Assembly (NCBI GenBank): GCA_938036875.1 | Contig: CALHVX010000044.1 | Coordinates: 212,151 to 276,150 of the forward strand | Reading direction: 5' to 3' | Origin: an uncultured Pseudomonadales bacterium | GTDB taxonomy: Bacteria > Pseudomonadota > Gammaproteobacteria > Pseudomonadales > Azotimanducaceae | DNA length: 64,000 bases | Shown: one piece after another, positions 54,915 through 64,000 of the stretch | Numbering within the stretch: position 1 is the first letter of the stretch | How the letters are laid out: the number at the start of each line of letters is the position of its first letter | The notes under the pieces: generated by a model | Seen by the model: only the letters and a program-made list of their open reading frames with translations | The model's database searches: none | Told to the model about the DNA's origin: nothing | Program-made: the position numbers and the translations under genes

Positions 54915-55436
54915 ATGTGCCAGCATATATTGCCAATATCCATGGGATCTTTAGGAGTAGCCAGCGTGGCCGGAAAACCCTCGTCAAAACCAACAACAGC
55001 TACCGGCTCAAGGCCAACAGGATCAGCCACCCAGCAAAGCAAGCTTGAGGTCGGTTTAACCGATGCCTCTAGCGTTAGAGCTTACCTGCAAGCCCGCATC
55101 AACCCCAGGGTGGTGAGCAGCCTTGATGCCAGGCTACGTTTAGCCTGGCCCGTCAACTCGCCTTTAGGCGCGCAAGACGCGGATCAGTTCAGCCTTTGCT
55201 TTGAGCTAGCTCAAGGGCAATTGGTGTGGCTAGATGAAAAGGAACCCACTCAAGCAACCTTTTGGTTTCGAGACGCTCAAGACGTTGGGCACCTGTTAAG
55301 CGGCAGTGACAGCGCCTATGCCGACTTCATGGAGCGGTTCATGGCCGCTCAGCTGAGTTCAGACGGCTACCTGCCCTGGGCATTTACACTGCTTAGCCTG
55401 TTCCGCGGAGGGTCAAGCTTGGCCACCCCTGACTAG
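54915..55436 (+). CDS. SCP2 sterol-binding-domain protein
   Basis: FSLCFELAQGQLVWLDEKEPTQATFWFRDAQDVGHLLSGSDSAYADFMERFMAAQLSSDG; start uncertain. Confidence 0.6.
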   Translation: MCQHILPISMGSLGVASVAGKPSSKPTTATGSRPTGSATQQSKLEVGLTDASSVRAYLQARINPRVVSSLDARLRLAWPVNSPLGAQDADQFSLCFELAQGQLVWLDEKEPTQATFWFRDAQDVGHLLSGSDSAYADFMERFMAAQLSSDGYLPWAFTLLSLFRGGSSLATPD

Positions 55437-55452
55437 GCCGCGCTATTAGCCA

Positions 55453-56370
55453 CTAAGTTAAGGTGGCCAAAAAGTCATCGATTAGCCAACGAGAGATCGC
55501 CGTGGCTGGTGGAATATTCGGTAGTGCATCGGGCTTGAACCACTCCGCCTCGGCAATTTCTTCTGCCTGCAGGACAAATTCACCGGAGTCGTACTCTGCG
55601 TGAAACCCTAGCATCAGCGAGTTTGGGAAGGGCCAACTTTGGCTGCCCAAGTATTTAAGGTTTTTGACCTTAATACCCACTTCTTCAAACACTTCTCGGT
55701 GCACCGTTTGCTCTATGGATTCACCCGGCTCAACAAAACCAGCTAGGGTGCTGAACATCCCTTGGGGCCAAGCCGCATTGCGTGCCAACAGCATCTCGTC
55801 ACCGCGATGCACCAATACAATGATGCTGGGTGACAGCCTTGGGTAAGCGATATGGCCGCAACCTTCACATTGCTTGGCTCGATCCGAGGCATGATCAACA
55901 GTAGCTTGACCACATCGCCCACAATGCTGATGCGTTTTATGCCAATCCACCAATTGGACAGCCCGCCCGCCCAGATAGAAAATTTCTGCATCCACACGCC
56001 CTAGCCAACCGCGCAGACCGCCTAAAGCATAACCCTCGGGCAACTTGCCGCTGGCCGCCACGGCATAGCAGGCGCGCCCTTGATACACCCCCATAAAGTG
56101 CTCATAAGCAATTTCTAGGTCTAACCAACGATATCCATCGCCATCAATGGGACGTAGTTGGCCATTTTCGGCCTGAGAAGCGATCTGTCCGTCAATGCAA
56201 ACGAAATACCATGATCTATCCTTATCTATAGCATCTGGTGGTTGCACTAAAGATTCAAACTCGCTGGGATCACGTGGCCACATGTTATGCTTACTCGCTT
56301 TTGGGTAATGTTGAAACGACTTAATATACCAATACATGAACCGAAAAGATGGATCGGATACATGTGTCAA
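55453..56370 (-). CDS. nudC: NAD(+) diphosphatase NudC (Nudix)
   Basis: Zn ribbon CGRCGQATVD...CEGCGHIAYPRLSPSIIVLV; Nudix box GFVEPGESIEQTVHREVFEEVGI. Confidence 0.93.
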   Translation of the reverse strand: MTHVSDPSFRFMYWYIKSFQHYPKASKHNMWPRDPSEFESLVQPPDAIDKDRSWYFVCIDGQIASQAENGQLRPIDGDGYRWLDLEIAYEHFMGVYQGRACYAVAASGKLPEGYALGGLRGWLGRVDAEIFYLGGRAVQLVDWHKTHQHCGRCGQATVDHASDRAKQCEGCGHIAYPRLSPSIIVLVHRGDEMLLARNAAWPQGMFSTLAGFVEPGESIEQTVHREVFEEVGIKVKNLKYLGSQSWPFPNSLMLGFHAEYDSGEFVLQAEEIAEAEWFKPDALPNIPPATAISRWLIDDFLATLT

Positions 56371-56510
56371 ATATTTGAATTGAAACTTGCCTTAATCTTA
56401 ACCGGAAACTAACGCACAGCAACCTGCTGGTAAACATTGACTTAGGACACTCGCCAACGAGTGGCCTTGAGAAATCGACACCACCGGTGACCAACTAGGA
56501 AGATCACTAC

Positions 56511-58013
56511 ATGCCACGCGCTACAGCAAACGCTTATTGGGACAACTTTCTGGGCAACGCGCCCGAGTGGTACAAGACCACAATCATCGCGTTTTTAGTC
56601 TTAAACCCTCTGCTTTTGGCCACTGTTGGTCCATTTGTCACTGGCTGGGTGCTGGTTATAGAGTTCATCTTCACCTTAGCCTTAGCGTTGCGCTGCTACC
56701 CCTTACAACCGGGCGGCTTGCTGGCTATCGAGGCGGTGCTGATTGGCATGACGAGTGCCGAGACCGTAAGGCTTGAAGTGTTTGGTGCCTTCCCTGTTAT
56801 TTTGCTACTGATCTTTATGGTGGCCGGCATCTACTTCATGAAGGAGCTGTTGCTCTTCACTTTCACCAAGATTTTGCTCGGAATACGCTCAAAGATTGCT
56901 ATTTCGCTACTGTTCAGCGCGGTAGCCGCCTTCCTCTCCGCCTTCTTAGATGCACTAACGGTGACGGCCGTCATTATCAGCGTGGCGGTCGGTTTTTACT
57001 CGGTTTACCACAAAGTGGCCTCGGGTAAAGGCTATCGCGACGAACACGAGCACGGCGGGGATGAGAGCATTGGTGACCACCATCGCACCGACCTAGAACA
57101 ATTTCGTGGGTTCCTACGCAGCTTGTTGATGCACGGTGCCGTGGGTACTGCATTGGGTGGGGTGTGCACCACCGTAGGCGAGCCCCAAAACCTACTCATC
57201 GCGGGCCGTGCCGGCTGGGATTTTGTCGAGTTCTTCATGCGCATGGCACCGGTCACTATGCCGGTACTGGTTGTTGGCCTGGTGACTTGCATGCTGCTAG
57301 AAAAGTTTAAGTTCTTCGGCTACGGCGACCAGCTACCAGAACCGGTACGCGAGATCCTTAATGACTACGCCATCGCAGAAGCCGAAGAACGTACCAATCG
57401 CGATCGCGCTCGCCTAGTCATCCAGGCAATCGCTGCGCTTTGCTTGGTGTTCGCCCTGGCATTCCACGTTGCCGAGGTTGGCCTGATAGGGCTGATGGTG
57501 ATCGTGTTGCAAACCGCCTTCAACGGCATCATTGATGAGCATCAAATTGGCCACGCATTCGAGGAGGCTTTGCCCTTCACCGCCCTACTGGTCGTCTTCT
57601 TTGCCATCGTTGGTGTCATTCACGATCAACACCTGTTTAGCCCGGTCATCGATTACGTGTTGAGCTTACCCTTGGATATGCAACCTGGCATGTTCTACGT
57701 CGCCAACGGCGTGCTGTCTGCTATCAGTGACAACGTCTTTGTCGCAACCGTCTATATCAATGAGGTGAAAGCGGCGCTGGATCAAGGCGTGATCACTAGA
57801 GAACATTTTGATGAGCTGGCTGTTGCCATCAACACCGGGACCAACATCCCCAGCGTTGCCACACCAAACGGCCAGGCCGCCTTCTTGTTCTTGCTCACCT
57901 CATCCATTGCGCCGCTGGTGCGTTTGTCTTACGGCCGTATGGTGATCATGGCCATGCCTTACACCATCACTATGGGTATCATGGGATTCATTGGCGTCCA
58001 CTACATTCTATAA
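56511..58013 (+). CDS. nhaB: Na+/H+ antiporter NhaB
   Basis: [53 protein letters not shown]. Confidence 0.95.
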   Translation: MPRATANAYWDNFLGNAPEWYKTTIIAFLVLNPLLLATVGPFVTGWVLVIEFIFTLALALRCYPLQPGGLLAIEAVLIGMTSAETVRLEVFGAFPVILLLIFMVAGIYFMKELLLFTFTKILLGIRSKIAISLLFSAVAAFLSAFLDALTVTAVIISVAVGFYSVYHKVASGKGYRDEHEHGGDESIGDHHRTDLEQFRGFLRSLLMHGAVGTALGGVCTTVGEPQNLLIAGRAGWDFVEFFMRMAPVTMPVLVVGLVTCMLLEKFKFFGYGDQLPEPVREILNDYAIAEAEERTNRDRARLVIQAIAALCLVFALAFHVAEVGLIGLMVIVLQTAFNGIIDEHQIGHAFEEALPFTALLVVFFAIVGVIHDQHLFSPVIDYVLSLPLDMQPGMFYVANGVLSAISDNVFVATVYINEVKAALDQGVITREHFDELAVAINTGTNIPSVATPNGQAAFLFLLTSSIAPLVRLSYGRMVIMAMPYTITMGIMGFIGVHYIL

Positions 58014-58017
58014 ATAG

Positions 58018-58071
58018 GCACCCAGCAGAGAAGCGCCTAACAGAGAAGGACCCAACACAGAAGCACCCAAC
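58018..58071. repeat. 15-bp degenerate tandem repeat after the nhaB stop (~3.6 units)
   Basis: gcacccagcagagaa / gcgcctaacagagaa / ggacccaacacagaa / gcacccaac. Confidence 0.85.
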
Positions 58072-58092
58072 GCCCCTATAGGCTAAGAGGGC

Positions 58093-58842
58093 CTAACCAC
58101 CCGCTGGTGAGCGCCAAAGCGCACCAGCGGACTCTTTATCGAGAATATCCAGCAACGCATCATGCAGCGCCAGCTCTTCGGCGTTTGGCACCACCACCTT
58201 TAAATTCGCCGGCGGCGTCCATTGCTGATCGCTAACCAGCTGTTCCAGCTCGCTTTCGCTTTGCGAACCACCATCAAACAACGCCGTTTGCCCGCCCGTC
58301 ATTAGCAGATACACATCGGCCAGTATCTCTGCATCCAGCAAAGCGCCGTGTAACTGGCGTGACGAGTTGTCTACATCGTAGCGCCGGCACAGCGCATCCA
58401 AATTGTTTTTTTGCCCAGGGTGTTTGTGTCGAGCCATGGCTAGGGAATCTGCAATGGTGCACATCTTGTCGAGCTTGCAAGCCTTGGCATTGCTTGGCAG
58501 GCCTAACTCTGTTCGAGCGGTGGGTGGTAGCGCCCTAAGCTCATGCTCCAAAAAATTCACATCAAAGGGCGCGTTATGAATGACCAGCTCGGCACCTTGA
58601 ATGAACTGCAGAAACTCACCAGCCACATCGCTAAAAAGTGGTTTGTCCGCAAGGAACTGGCGCGATAGGCCGTGCACCTCTTGGGCCCCGGCATCAATAT
58701 CACGCTGGGGGTTGAGGTACTTATGATAGTGCCGCCCGGTTAGCCGTCGATCGATGATTTCAACGGCGCCTATCTCGATAACTTTGTGACCCTTCTCGGC
58801 TTCTAAGCCTGTGGTTTCGGTATCTAGAACCACTTGTCGCAT
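58093..58842 (-). CDS. dnaQ: DNA polymerase III epsilon subunit
   Basis: MRQVVLDTETTGLEAEKGHKVIEIGAVEI; HNAPFDVNFLEHEL. Confidence 0.96.
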   Translation of the reverse strand: MRQVVLDTETTGLEAEKGHKVIEIGAVEIIDRRLTGRHYHKYLNPQRDIDAGAQEVHGLSRQFLADKPLFSDVAGEFLQFIQGAELVIHNAPFDVNFLEHELRALPPTARTELGLPSNAKACKLDKMCTIADSLAMARHKHPGQKNNLDALCRRYDVDNSSRQLHGALLDAEILADVYLLMTGGQTALFDGGSQSESELEQLVSDQQWTPPANLKVVVPNAEELALHDALLDILDKESAGALWRSPAGG

Positions 58843-58889
58843 AGGTTAACTTCCTTCGATAAGGCTTAACGCCCGTTAGCTGATGATCA

Positions 58890-59675
58890 TTACTTGTCGG
58901 ATTCGGTCTGATTCCAAGCATTCAATTTGGGGTAGGCCACGGGCGCTAGCTTGCCGCGCGGCAAGCTAGCATCGCGAAGCAATGGTCGCACAGACATGGC
59001 CTGCTTGGTGGCGCTCACAACAAATGAGGATGCAATAGGCGGTTGCAAGCGAGTCAGCCATTCCTGGGTTGCTAAACCCCGCGCACCGCTCCCACCACGA
59101 CCAAGGTTATAGCCTGCAAAACGCACCGGGCAATTGAACTCAAACCCAAGCACCGCCAACCAATCCAACAAGCGCCGGTGTGAGATAAACCGCTCGCCCA
59201 TCCCCGAATAACCACGGGTCATACCACGCGCTCGGCGCACTAGGTTGCCTAACCCCCATAAGCTCCATGGGTTAAAACCACAAAGCACCAAGCGGCCACC
59301 CGGCGCCAACACGCGGCTGGCCTCCCGCATGACCTGTCGTGGGTCATCTGCGCATTCCACCGCGTGGTGCAGCACCACGGCGTTCATTGACCCATTCGCT
59401 AGCGGCAGTTGTTGCGCCAGGGCCGCAAAATTCGTTAACTTGGCGTCGGGGCAGGATCCAGGTATTGCGGCATAGAAGCGGTTTCGAACCATGCACCGCC
59501 GCACATTTTCAGCAGCTAGGCTGTGGCAGCCTATCCATAGCAGACTATCGCCATGGAATCGACGTGCCTCTGCCGCCAACAATGGCTGTTGTTCAGCCAA
59601 TAGGCGTTGGCCTGCTGGGCTGTCCCACCAGGAAGTTAACCGTTCTACTCTGCTGGATGCTGGAGTTGCCGCCAC
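58890..59675 (-). CDS. SAM-dependent class I methyltransferase (YafS-like)
   Basis: VLAPGGRLVLCGFNPWSLWGL; adjacent to dnaQ. Confidence 0.85.
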   Translation of the reverse strand: MAATPASSRVERLTSWWDSPAGQRLLAEQQPLLAAEARRFHGDSLLWIGCHSLAAENVRRCMVRNRFYAAIPGSCPDAKLTNFAALAQQLPLANGSMNAVVLHHAVECADDPRQVMREASRVLAPGGRLVLCGFNPWSLWGLGNLVRRARGMTRGYSGMGERFISHRRLLDWLAVLGFEFNCPVRFAGYNLGRGGSGARGLATQEWLTRLQPPIASSFVVSATKQAMSVRPLLRDASLPRGKLAPVAYPKLNAWNQTESDK

Positions 59676-61478
59676 GTGTTTTTGGCCTCAATCGATAACC
59701 AATTAAAACAGATTCGCTGCTCGAAGAATCGCCTGAGCCAATTGTATCTGCTCGCAAGGCGTAAGTGTCGACCGGATGGCTCTCGCTTTGCCGCTCGGTG
59801 TTTTGGTAAATCCGACCTATACTTGCCTAAACGCTGTACGGCTTACCAACTTTTGCGAACGCGCTTAGCTCCCCAACACCCCGAGCCTATCTCTAAATCG
59901 TTGAGCCACCTGTACCTATGGCTCTTGCTAGGGGTCGGATTGATTCCCGCCGTTGGACTGGCCGCTGACTCAGGCGTCGCTGCAGCGCGCTGGGAACCCG
60001 TAGTGGGCTACGCAGGCACTCTGCTAAGCCAGGCTACACCGAACCTGAGCAACGCGACAGAGCGCTCCAGCGCGCAGCTAGCCCGACCTGCTGTCGCCAC
60101 CACAGCCAATCGCGATCTTTGGCAGGAGCTACGCAACGGCTTTGTGATGCCGGACAGCTCGGAAAATCCGGTAGTACAACAAGAAATTTCGTTCCTAACG
60201 CGCAACTCTGGCATTTGGAAGCGTCGCGCCGAAGAGTTGGAGCGCTACTTACCTTACATACTAGAGCAAGTTCATCAGTTGGGGATGCCAACAGAACTTG
60301 CCCTCATCCCACTGGTGGAAAGTGGTCTGGATGTTTACGCCTTCTCCCCCGGCGGCGCTGCGGGCCTATGGCAGTTCATCCCACCAACCGCGGAGCGTTT
60401 CGGCTTAGATCGTAACTGGTGGTATGACGGTCGACGCGACCTGGTAGCCTCCACCGATGCCGCACTAGCCTACTTCAGCTTCTTGTACCAAACCTTTGAC
60501 GATTGGCATTTAGTCATGGCTGGCTACAACGCCGGTGAAGGCTCGGTACGCCGAGCGATACGCAAGGCTGAAGCCAGCAACAAAAAAACCACTGACAAGT
60601 CTAGGGCCACGGGCACCGAATCCCTTTACTGGACCCTGCCCTTGCCCGGTGAGACCAAACGTTACGTTCCTCGGGTTCTGGCTTACGCTGAGATCATTCG
60701 CAACCCAGCACGCTACAACATTACGTTGCCTGAGATCAGTACCGAGGTGAAGTTCCAACGGGTCAGCATCGCAAGCCAGTTTGACCTGATGAAAGTCTCT
60801 AAAGTTCTAGCGCTTGACCTGCAAACCCTATACAGCTGGAACCCAGCGCTTAGCCAGTGGGCAACGCCACCGAAAGGTCCACACCGGTTGTTATTGCCTC
60901 CCGATATTCTGGATGCACAGCAACGGCTTGCAGCGGTACCCAAGAAGCAACGGCTCAACTGGCAACGACATGTCATCAAAAGTGGCGAGTCGTTGAGCGG
61001 CATAGCACGTAAATTTCAAACAGACGTCGCCAGCCTAAAGCGTGCCAACAGGTTGACGAGTTCGAATATACGCATTGGCCAGAAGCTATTGGTCCCCACC
61101 TCTGCGAGCGCGGTAACCGACTACCCTATCTCACGATTGCATAAAAATTCAGTACATCGGGTGGGTACGGGTGACTCACTGTGGAGCATCAGCAAAAAGT
61201 ACAAAGTCAGCATCTCCGACTTGGTTCGCTGGAACGAGATCGCACCCAAAGAATTATTGCCCGTTGGCAAGGAGCTACGCATCTCCCCAAGCAGTCGGCG
61301 GGTGCTACGCAAAGTTCGCTACGCTGTTCGCCGGGGCGATTCACTTTCCCACATCGCCAATCGATTCAACGTTCGGCTCAGTGAGATTGCACAGTGGAAC
61401 AAGTTAGATCAAGACGCCTACCTGCAGCCCGGCCAACCCTTGACTTTGTATGTCAACGTGACCGGTGGTGGCCAGTAG
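59676..61478 (+). CDS. mltD: Membrane-bound lytic transglycosylase MltD with three LysM repeats
   Basis: LIPLVESGLDVYAFSPGGAAGLWQFIPPTAERFGL; LysM HVIKSGESLSGIARKF, HRVGTGDSLWSISKKY, YAVRRGDSLSHIANRF; start uncertain. Confidence 0.92.
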   Translation: MFLASIDNQLKQIRCSKNRLSQLYLLARRKCRPDGSRFAARCFGKSDLYLPKRCTAYQLLRTRLAPQHPEPISKSLSHLYLWLLLGVGLIPAVGLAADSGVAAARWEPVVGYAGTLLSQATPNLSNATERSSAQLARPAVATTANRDLWQELRNGFVMPDSSENPVVQQEISFLTRNSGIWKRRAEELERYLPYILEQVHQLGMPTELALIPLVESGLDVYAFSPGGAAGLWQFIPPTAERFGLDRNWWYDGRRDLVASTDAALAYFSFLYQTFDDWHLVMAGYNAGEGSVRRAIRKAEASNKKTTDKSRATGTESLYWTLPLPGETKRYVPRVLAYAEIIRNPARYNITLPEISTEVKFQRVSIASQFDLMKVSKVLALDLQTLYSWNPALSQWATPPKGPHRLLLPPDILDAQQRLAAVPKKQRLNWQRHVIKSGESLSGIARKFQTDVASLKRANRLTSSNIRIGQKLLVPTSASAVTDYPISRLHKNSVHRVGTGDSLWSISKKYKVSISDLVRWNEIAPKELLPVGKELRISPSSRRVLRKVRYAVRRGDSLSHIANRFNVRLSEIAQWNKLDQDAYLQPGQPLTLYVNVTGGGQ

Positions 61479-61494
61479 CGACCACCGGCTTTTG
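61462..61494 (+). terminator. Terminator overlapping the mltD stop codon
   Basis: CCGGTGGT-ggccagTAGcg-ACCACCGG-CTTTT. Confidence 0.6.
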
Positions 61495-61510
61495 AGGATT
61501 AAAGCGTTGG

Positions 61511-63427
61511 CTAACCCGCTTCGGGTTTATCGATGCTGGCCGCATCTTCAAAGCTTGTGTACAAGCTAACAAAATCCAGCTGCGCGGCACGGTTATTTAA
61601 ATAACTCTGCAGCCCCTGCCGTTCACGCTCGGTCATTGCGCCATAATCACCATCGCGCAGTGCGGTTACGGTAACAATGGCGTTACCACCGCTTGCTAAC
61701 TCTGCACTACCAACAACCTTGGCGGTTGCGCTTGGCGGCGGCAGCGCAAACGCAGCGGTTACAATTTCTTGAGGCATGGTGACGCTGGTGCGTGGCACCG
61801 CATCCCCGGATTGCCAGGTGAGGTTGTAATCTTGGGCCACATCCACCACCGACTCACCGGCTTCAACCCGCGACAACGCACTTGCAAAAGCAAGGTTAGC
61901 AGCCGCTTGTGCTTTGTCCTGTCTTAACTGGGCTTCAATGTCTGATTGCACATCAGCCAACGGGCGCAGTTCAGGCTCATAGCGCTGCACTACCCGCGCA
62001 ATCAAACCGCGCTCATCACCTAAGTCCAGTGCTGGCGTATTTTCATCACCTGTCAGCACTTTCTCTGCAAACACCGACGCACGAGTTGCTGCAACATCAA
62101 ACGGCGCAGTGCCGCTGTTTTCAGCAACCCCCGTCACCGTGACGAGCGGCGCACCGATGGCCTCCACAACCCCATCAAGGCTATCTGGCTGCTCAAAGGC
62201 AATCCTATCCAGCTCGCGCAACTTGGCTGAGAAGTTGGCCCGTGCACGGCTCTCCTGTAGCGAAGCAACCAACTCTGCTTTGCGTTCTTCAAAGGTCGGT
62301 TGGGCGGCTTCTTGAACCGCCTCCAAACGAATCAGATGGTAGCCAAATGCCGATTTCACCGGTGCAGAAACCTCACCGGGTGCATTCAACGCCCACAGCG
62401 CCGCTTCAAATGCAGGATCAAAGACCCCTTGGCCAACCAGGCCAAGCTTGCCACCATCTCGCTTCGAGCCAGGATCTTCAGAAAGCTGTGTCGCCAACTC
62501 GGCAAAGTCTTCGCCGTTGTTGATCCGATCGGCTATCGCTTGAATCTGTGCAAGCGCGGCAGCTTCGTCGCGCTCATCGTTTATTTGCAACAGGATGTGT
62601 GAGCTATCGCGTTGCTCCGCAGCAACCGCCAACTCAAGCTCCGAGTTATAGGCCGTCAGCGCATCCTCATCGGTCACTGTGTACTCAGTCTGGTCACCCA
62701 CCTGTAACAAGCTCTGCCAGCTAAACTCAACGTAGGCGACATCCAAGGTCTCAGCGGTCATGTAGGCACGCTGATTCTCTTGGTAGGCCTGCTCGACCTC
62801 GGCTGCGGTGACTTCGACCTGATCAGCAAAACTTGCACTGGTAAAACTTAGGTGGCCTATATCGCGAGTTTGACCAACCACGCTCGCCATCTGTCGCAAC
62901 TCCCAATCAGGTAGCAGCGCGCTATCGGTGATTGCGCGATTCACTTGCTGAAGCAACAAGTTGCGTCGCGTCTCCGCAACAAAGCCCTGGGGGGTTTGAT
63001 TGATATTTCTTACTAGCCGGCGGTACGTCCCTTCATCAAACTTACCGTCTAGCGCAAAGTTAGGGTCCTTCGCGATGGACAGCTTAGCCTGAGCTTCTGA
63101 CACACCCATGCCTAGATCCGCGGCATTCTGTAGCAGCAGCTCTTGGGTTACCAAACGATTCACCACAGACGCTTGGAGTTGCTCTGCGTTGATTAGATTA
63201 GGGTCAAAGTTTTCACCGAACTGAGACGCTATACGCCGCACTTCAAGCTGCGCTTCTCGCTCAACCAATGCCCGGGGAATATCGACCCCGTTCACGCTCG
63301 CCATTTGGCTACTAGGCGCCAACAGGTTTATACCGCCAAACCCAAACACAGCCAGCACAAAAATAAGCAAGCCAACAATTAGCTTAAAGCCAAACCCACC
63401 GGTTTGATCACGCAGTTGTTGAAGCAT
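61511..63427 (-). CDS. ppiD: Periplasmic folding chaperone PpiD (SurA-N/parvulin)
   Basis: MLQQLRDQTGGFGFKLIVGLLIFVLAVFGFGG; parvulin DSSHILLQINDERDEA...DFAELATQLSEDPGSKRDGGKLG. Confidence 0.93.
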   Translation of the reverse strand: MLQQLRDQTGGFGFKLIVGLLIFVLAVFGFGGINLLAPSSQMASVNGVDIPRALVEREAQLEVRRIASQFGENFDPNLINAEQLQASVVNRLVTQELLLQNAADLGMGVSEAQAKLSIAKDPNFALDGKFDEGTYRRLVRNINQTPQGFVAETRRNLLLQQVNRAITDSALLPDWELRQMASVVGQTRDIGHLSFTSASFADQVEVTAAEVEQAYQENQRAYMTAETLDVAYVEFSWQSLLQVGDQTEYTVTDEDALTAYNSELELAVAAEQRDSSHILLQINDERDEAAALAQIQAIADRINNGEDFAELATQLSEDPGSKRDGGKLGLVGQGVFDPAFEAALWALNAPGEVSAPVKSAFGYHLIRLEAVQEAAQPTFEERKAELVASLQESRARANFSAKLRELDRIAFEQPDSLDGVVEAIGAPLVTVTGVAENSGTAPFDVAATRASVFAEKVLTGDENTPALDLGDERGLIARVVQRYEPELRPLADVQSDIEAQLRQDKAQAAANLAFASALSRVEAGESVVDVAQDYNLTWQSGDAVPRTSVTMPQEIVTAAFALPPPSATAKVVGSAELASGGNAIVTVTALRDGDYGAMTERERQGLQSYLNNRAAQLDFVSLYTSFEDAASIDKPEAG

Positions 63428-63476
63428 GAAAACGAACTCCTGTGAACGCCTAGGTGTGTTGCCACCAGCGCCCTAT

Positions 63477-63519
63477 AAAAAAGCGCACCACTTGCCGCGT
63501 TCGCCGCAATGGGTGCGCT
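63477..63519 (-). terminator. Intrinsic terminator after hupB
   Basis: On minus strand AGCGCACC...GGTGCGCT followed by TTTTTTAT. Confidence 0.75.
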
Positions 63520-63693
63520 CGATAATACGATTTGTTCCAGAGCCAGCACTAAAACCGAATTTAGCAACGAGTGTGGGTTAGGTTCTGGAAGGAACCACAA
63601 TCGGCATGCGAAGACCGCAGCCTGTACGCAGTCGCCTCCTCACAGCACGCTACAAACGCCCTGCTTGGAAGCTATGCTCAGATCTAGCTAGCG

Positions 63694-63966
63694 CTAGTTC
63701 AGTGCCTCTTTCAGCGCTTTGCCTGGTTTGAAGGCCGGTACTTTGGCCGCTGATATTTGAATCTCCGCACCCGTTTGTGGGTTGCGGCCGACTCGCGCTG
63801 CACGCTCTCGTACAACAAATGTGCCAAAACCTACCAGTGATACAGGATCAGCGGCTTTCAAGGAATTGGTGATGGCTTCTAACACGGCGTCCAATGCACG
63901 ACCGGCCGATGCCTTCGAAATATCCGATGCTTCGGCAATTTGGTCTACTAGCTCTGCTTTGTTCAC
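63694..63966 (-). CDS. hupB: DNA-binding protein HU-beta
   Basis: [37 protein letters not shown]...[31 protein letters not shown]. Confidence 0.96.
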   Translation of the reverse strand: MNKAELVDQIAEASDISKASAGRALDAVLEAITNSLKAADPVSLVGFGTFVVRERAARVGRNPQTGAEIQISAAKVPAFKPGKALKEALN

Positions 63967-64000
63967 GAAAAGTCCCTCTGCTTATGTTGTTAGGGTCACC

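Noticed and set aside
63428-63693. tRNA genes between hupB and ppiD (seen in some relatives)
   Set aside because: No cloverleaf or T-loop consensus; the region contains only an intrinsic terminator and probable ppiD leader.

Overview
The window looks like ordinary gammaproteobacterial chromosome with a Pseudomonadales-like gene order. It is densely coding and carries mostly housekeeping genes. I saw no phage, transposon or CRISPR. Main blocks: (1) 3' part of a TPP-dependent acetolactate-synthase-like enzyme, an outer-membrane beta-barrel protein and a large secreted lipoprotein; (2) an SOS mutasome cassette imuA-imuB-dnaE2 preceded by two LexA-type boxes; (3) an XrtA-type ATPase plus BY-kinase, followed by UDP-sugar dehydrogenase/epimerase genes; (4) tRNA-Ser(UGA), tusDCBE, cysG, serS, crcB, rarA, lolA, ftsK; (5) aat, ate/bpt, infA, clpA, clpS, cspD; (6) moaCDE, mnmA, hflD, purB, pabB, thrH, cysB; (7) a DAHP synthase gene with a probable aromatic leader-peptide attenuator, then nfuA, metH, cysI, DUF934, a Kef-type antiporter, acuI, sohB, nudC, nhaB, dnaQ, mltD, ppiD, hupB. 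The most interesting signals are regulatory or architectural. They are an FGFWSAWYFTY leader peptide plus terminator upstream of DAHP synthase, 12-bp-period tandem-repeat insertions in all three consecutive mutasome genes, several long perfect inverted repeats in 5' regions (moaC/mnmA, nfuA, cspD), a probable CTG start codon for thrH, and a Tyr-Gly repeat tail on an orphan BY-kinase. All calls come from reading the sequence and ORF translations; no database search or folding was run.
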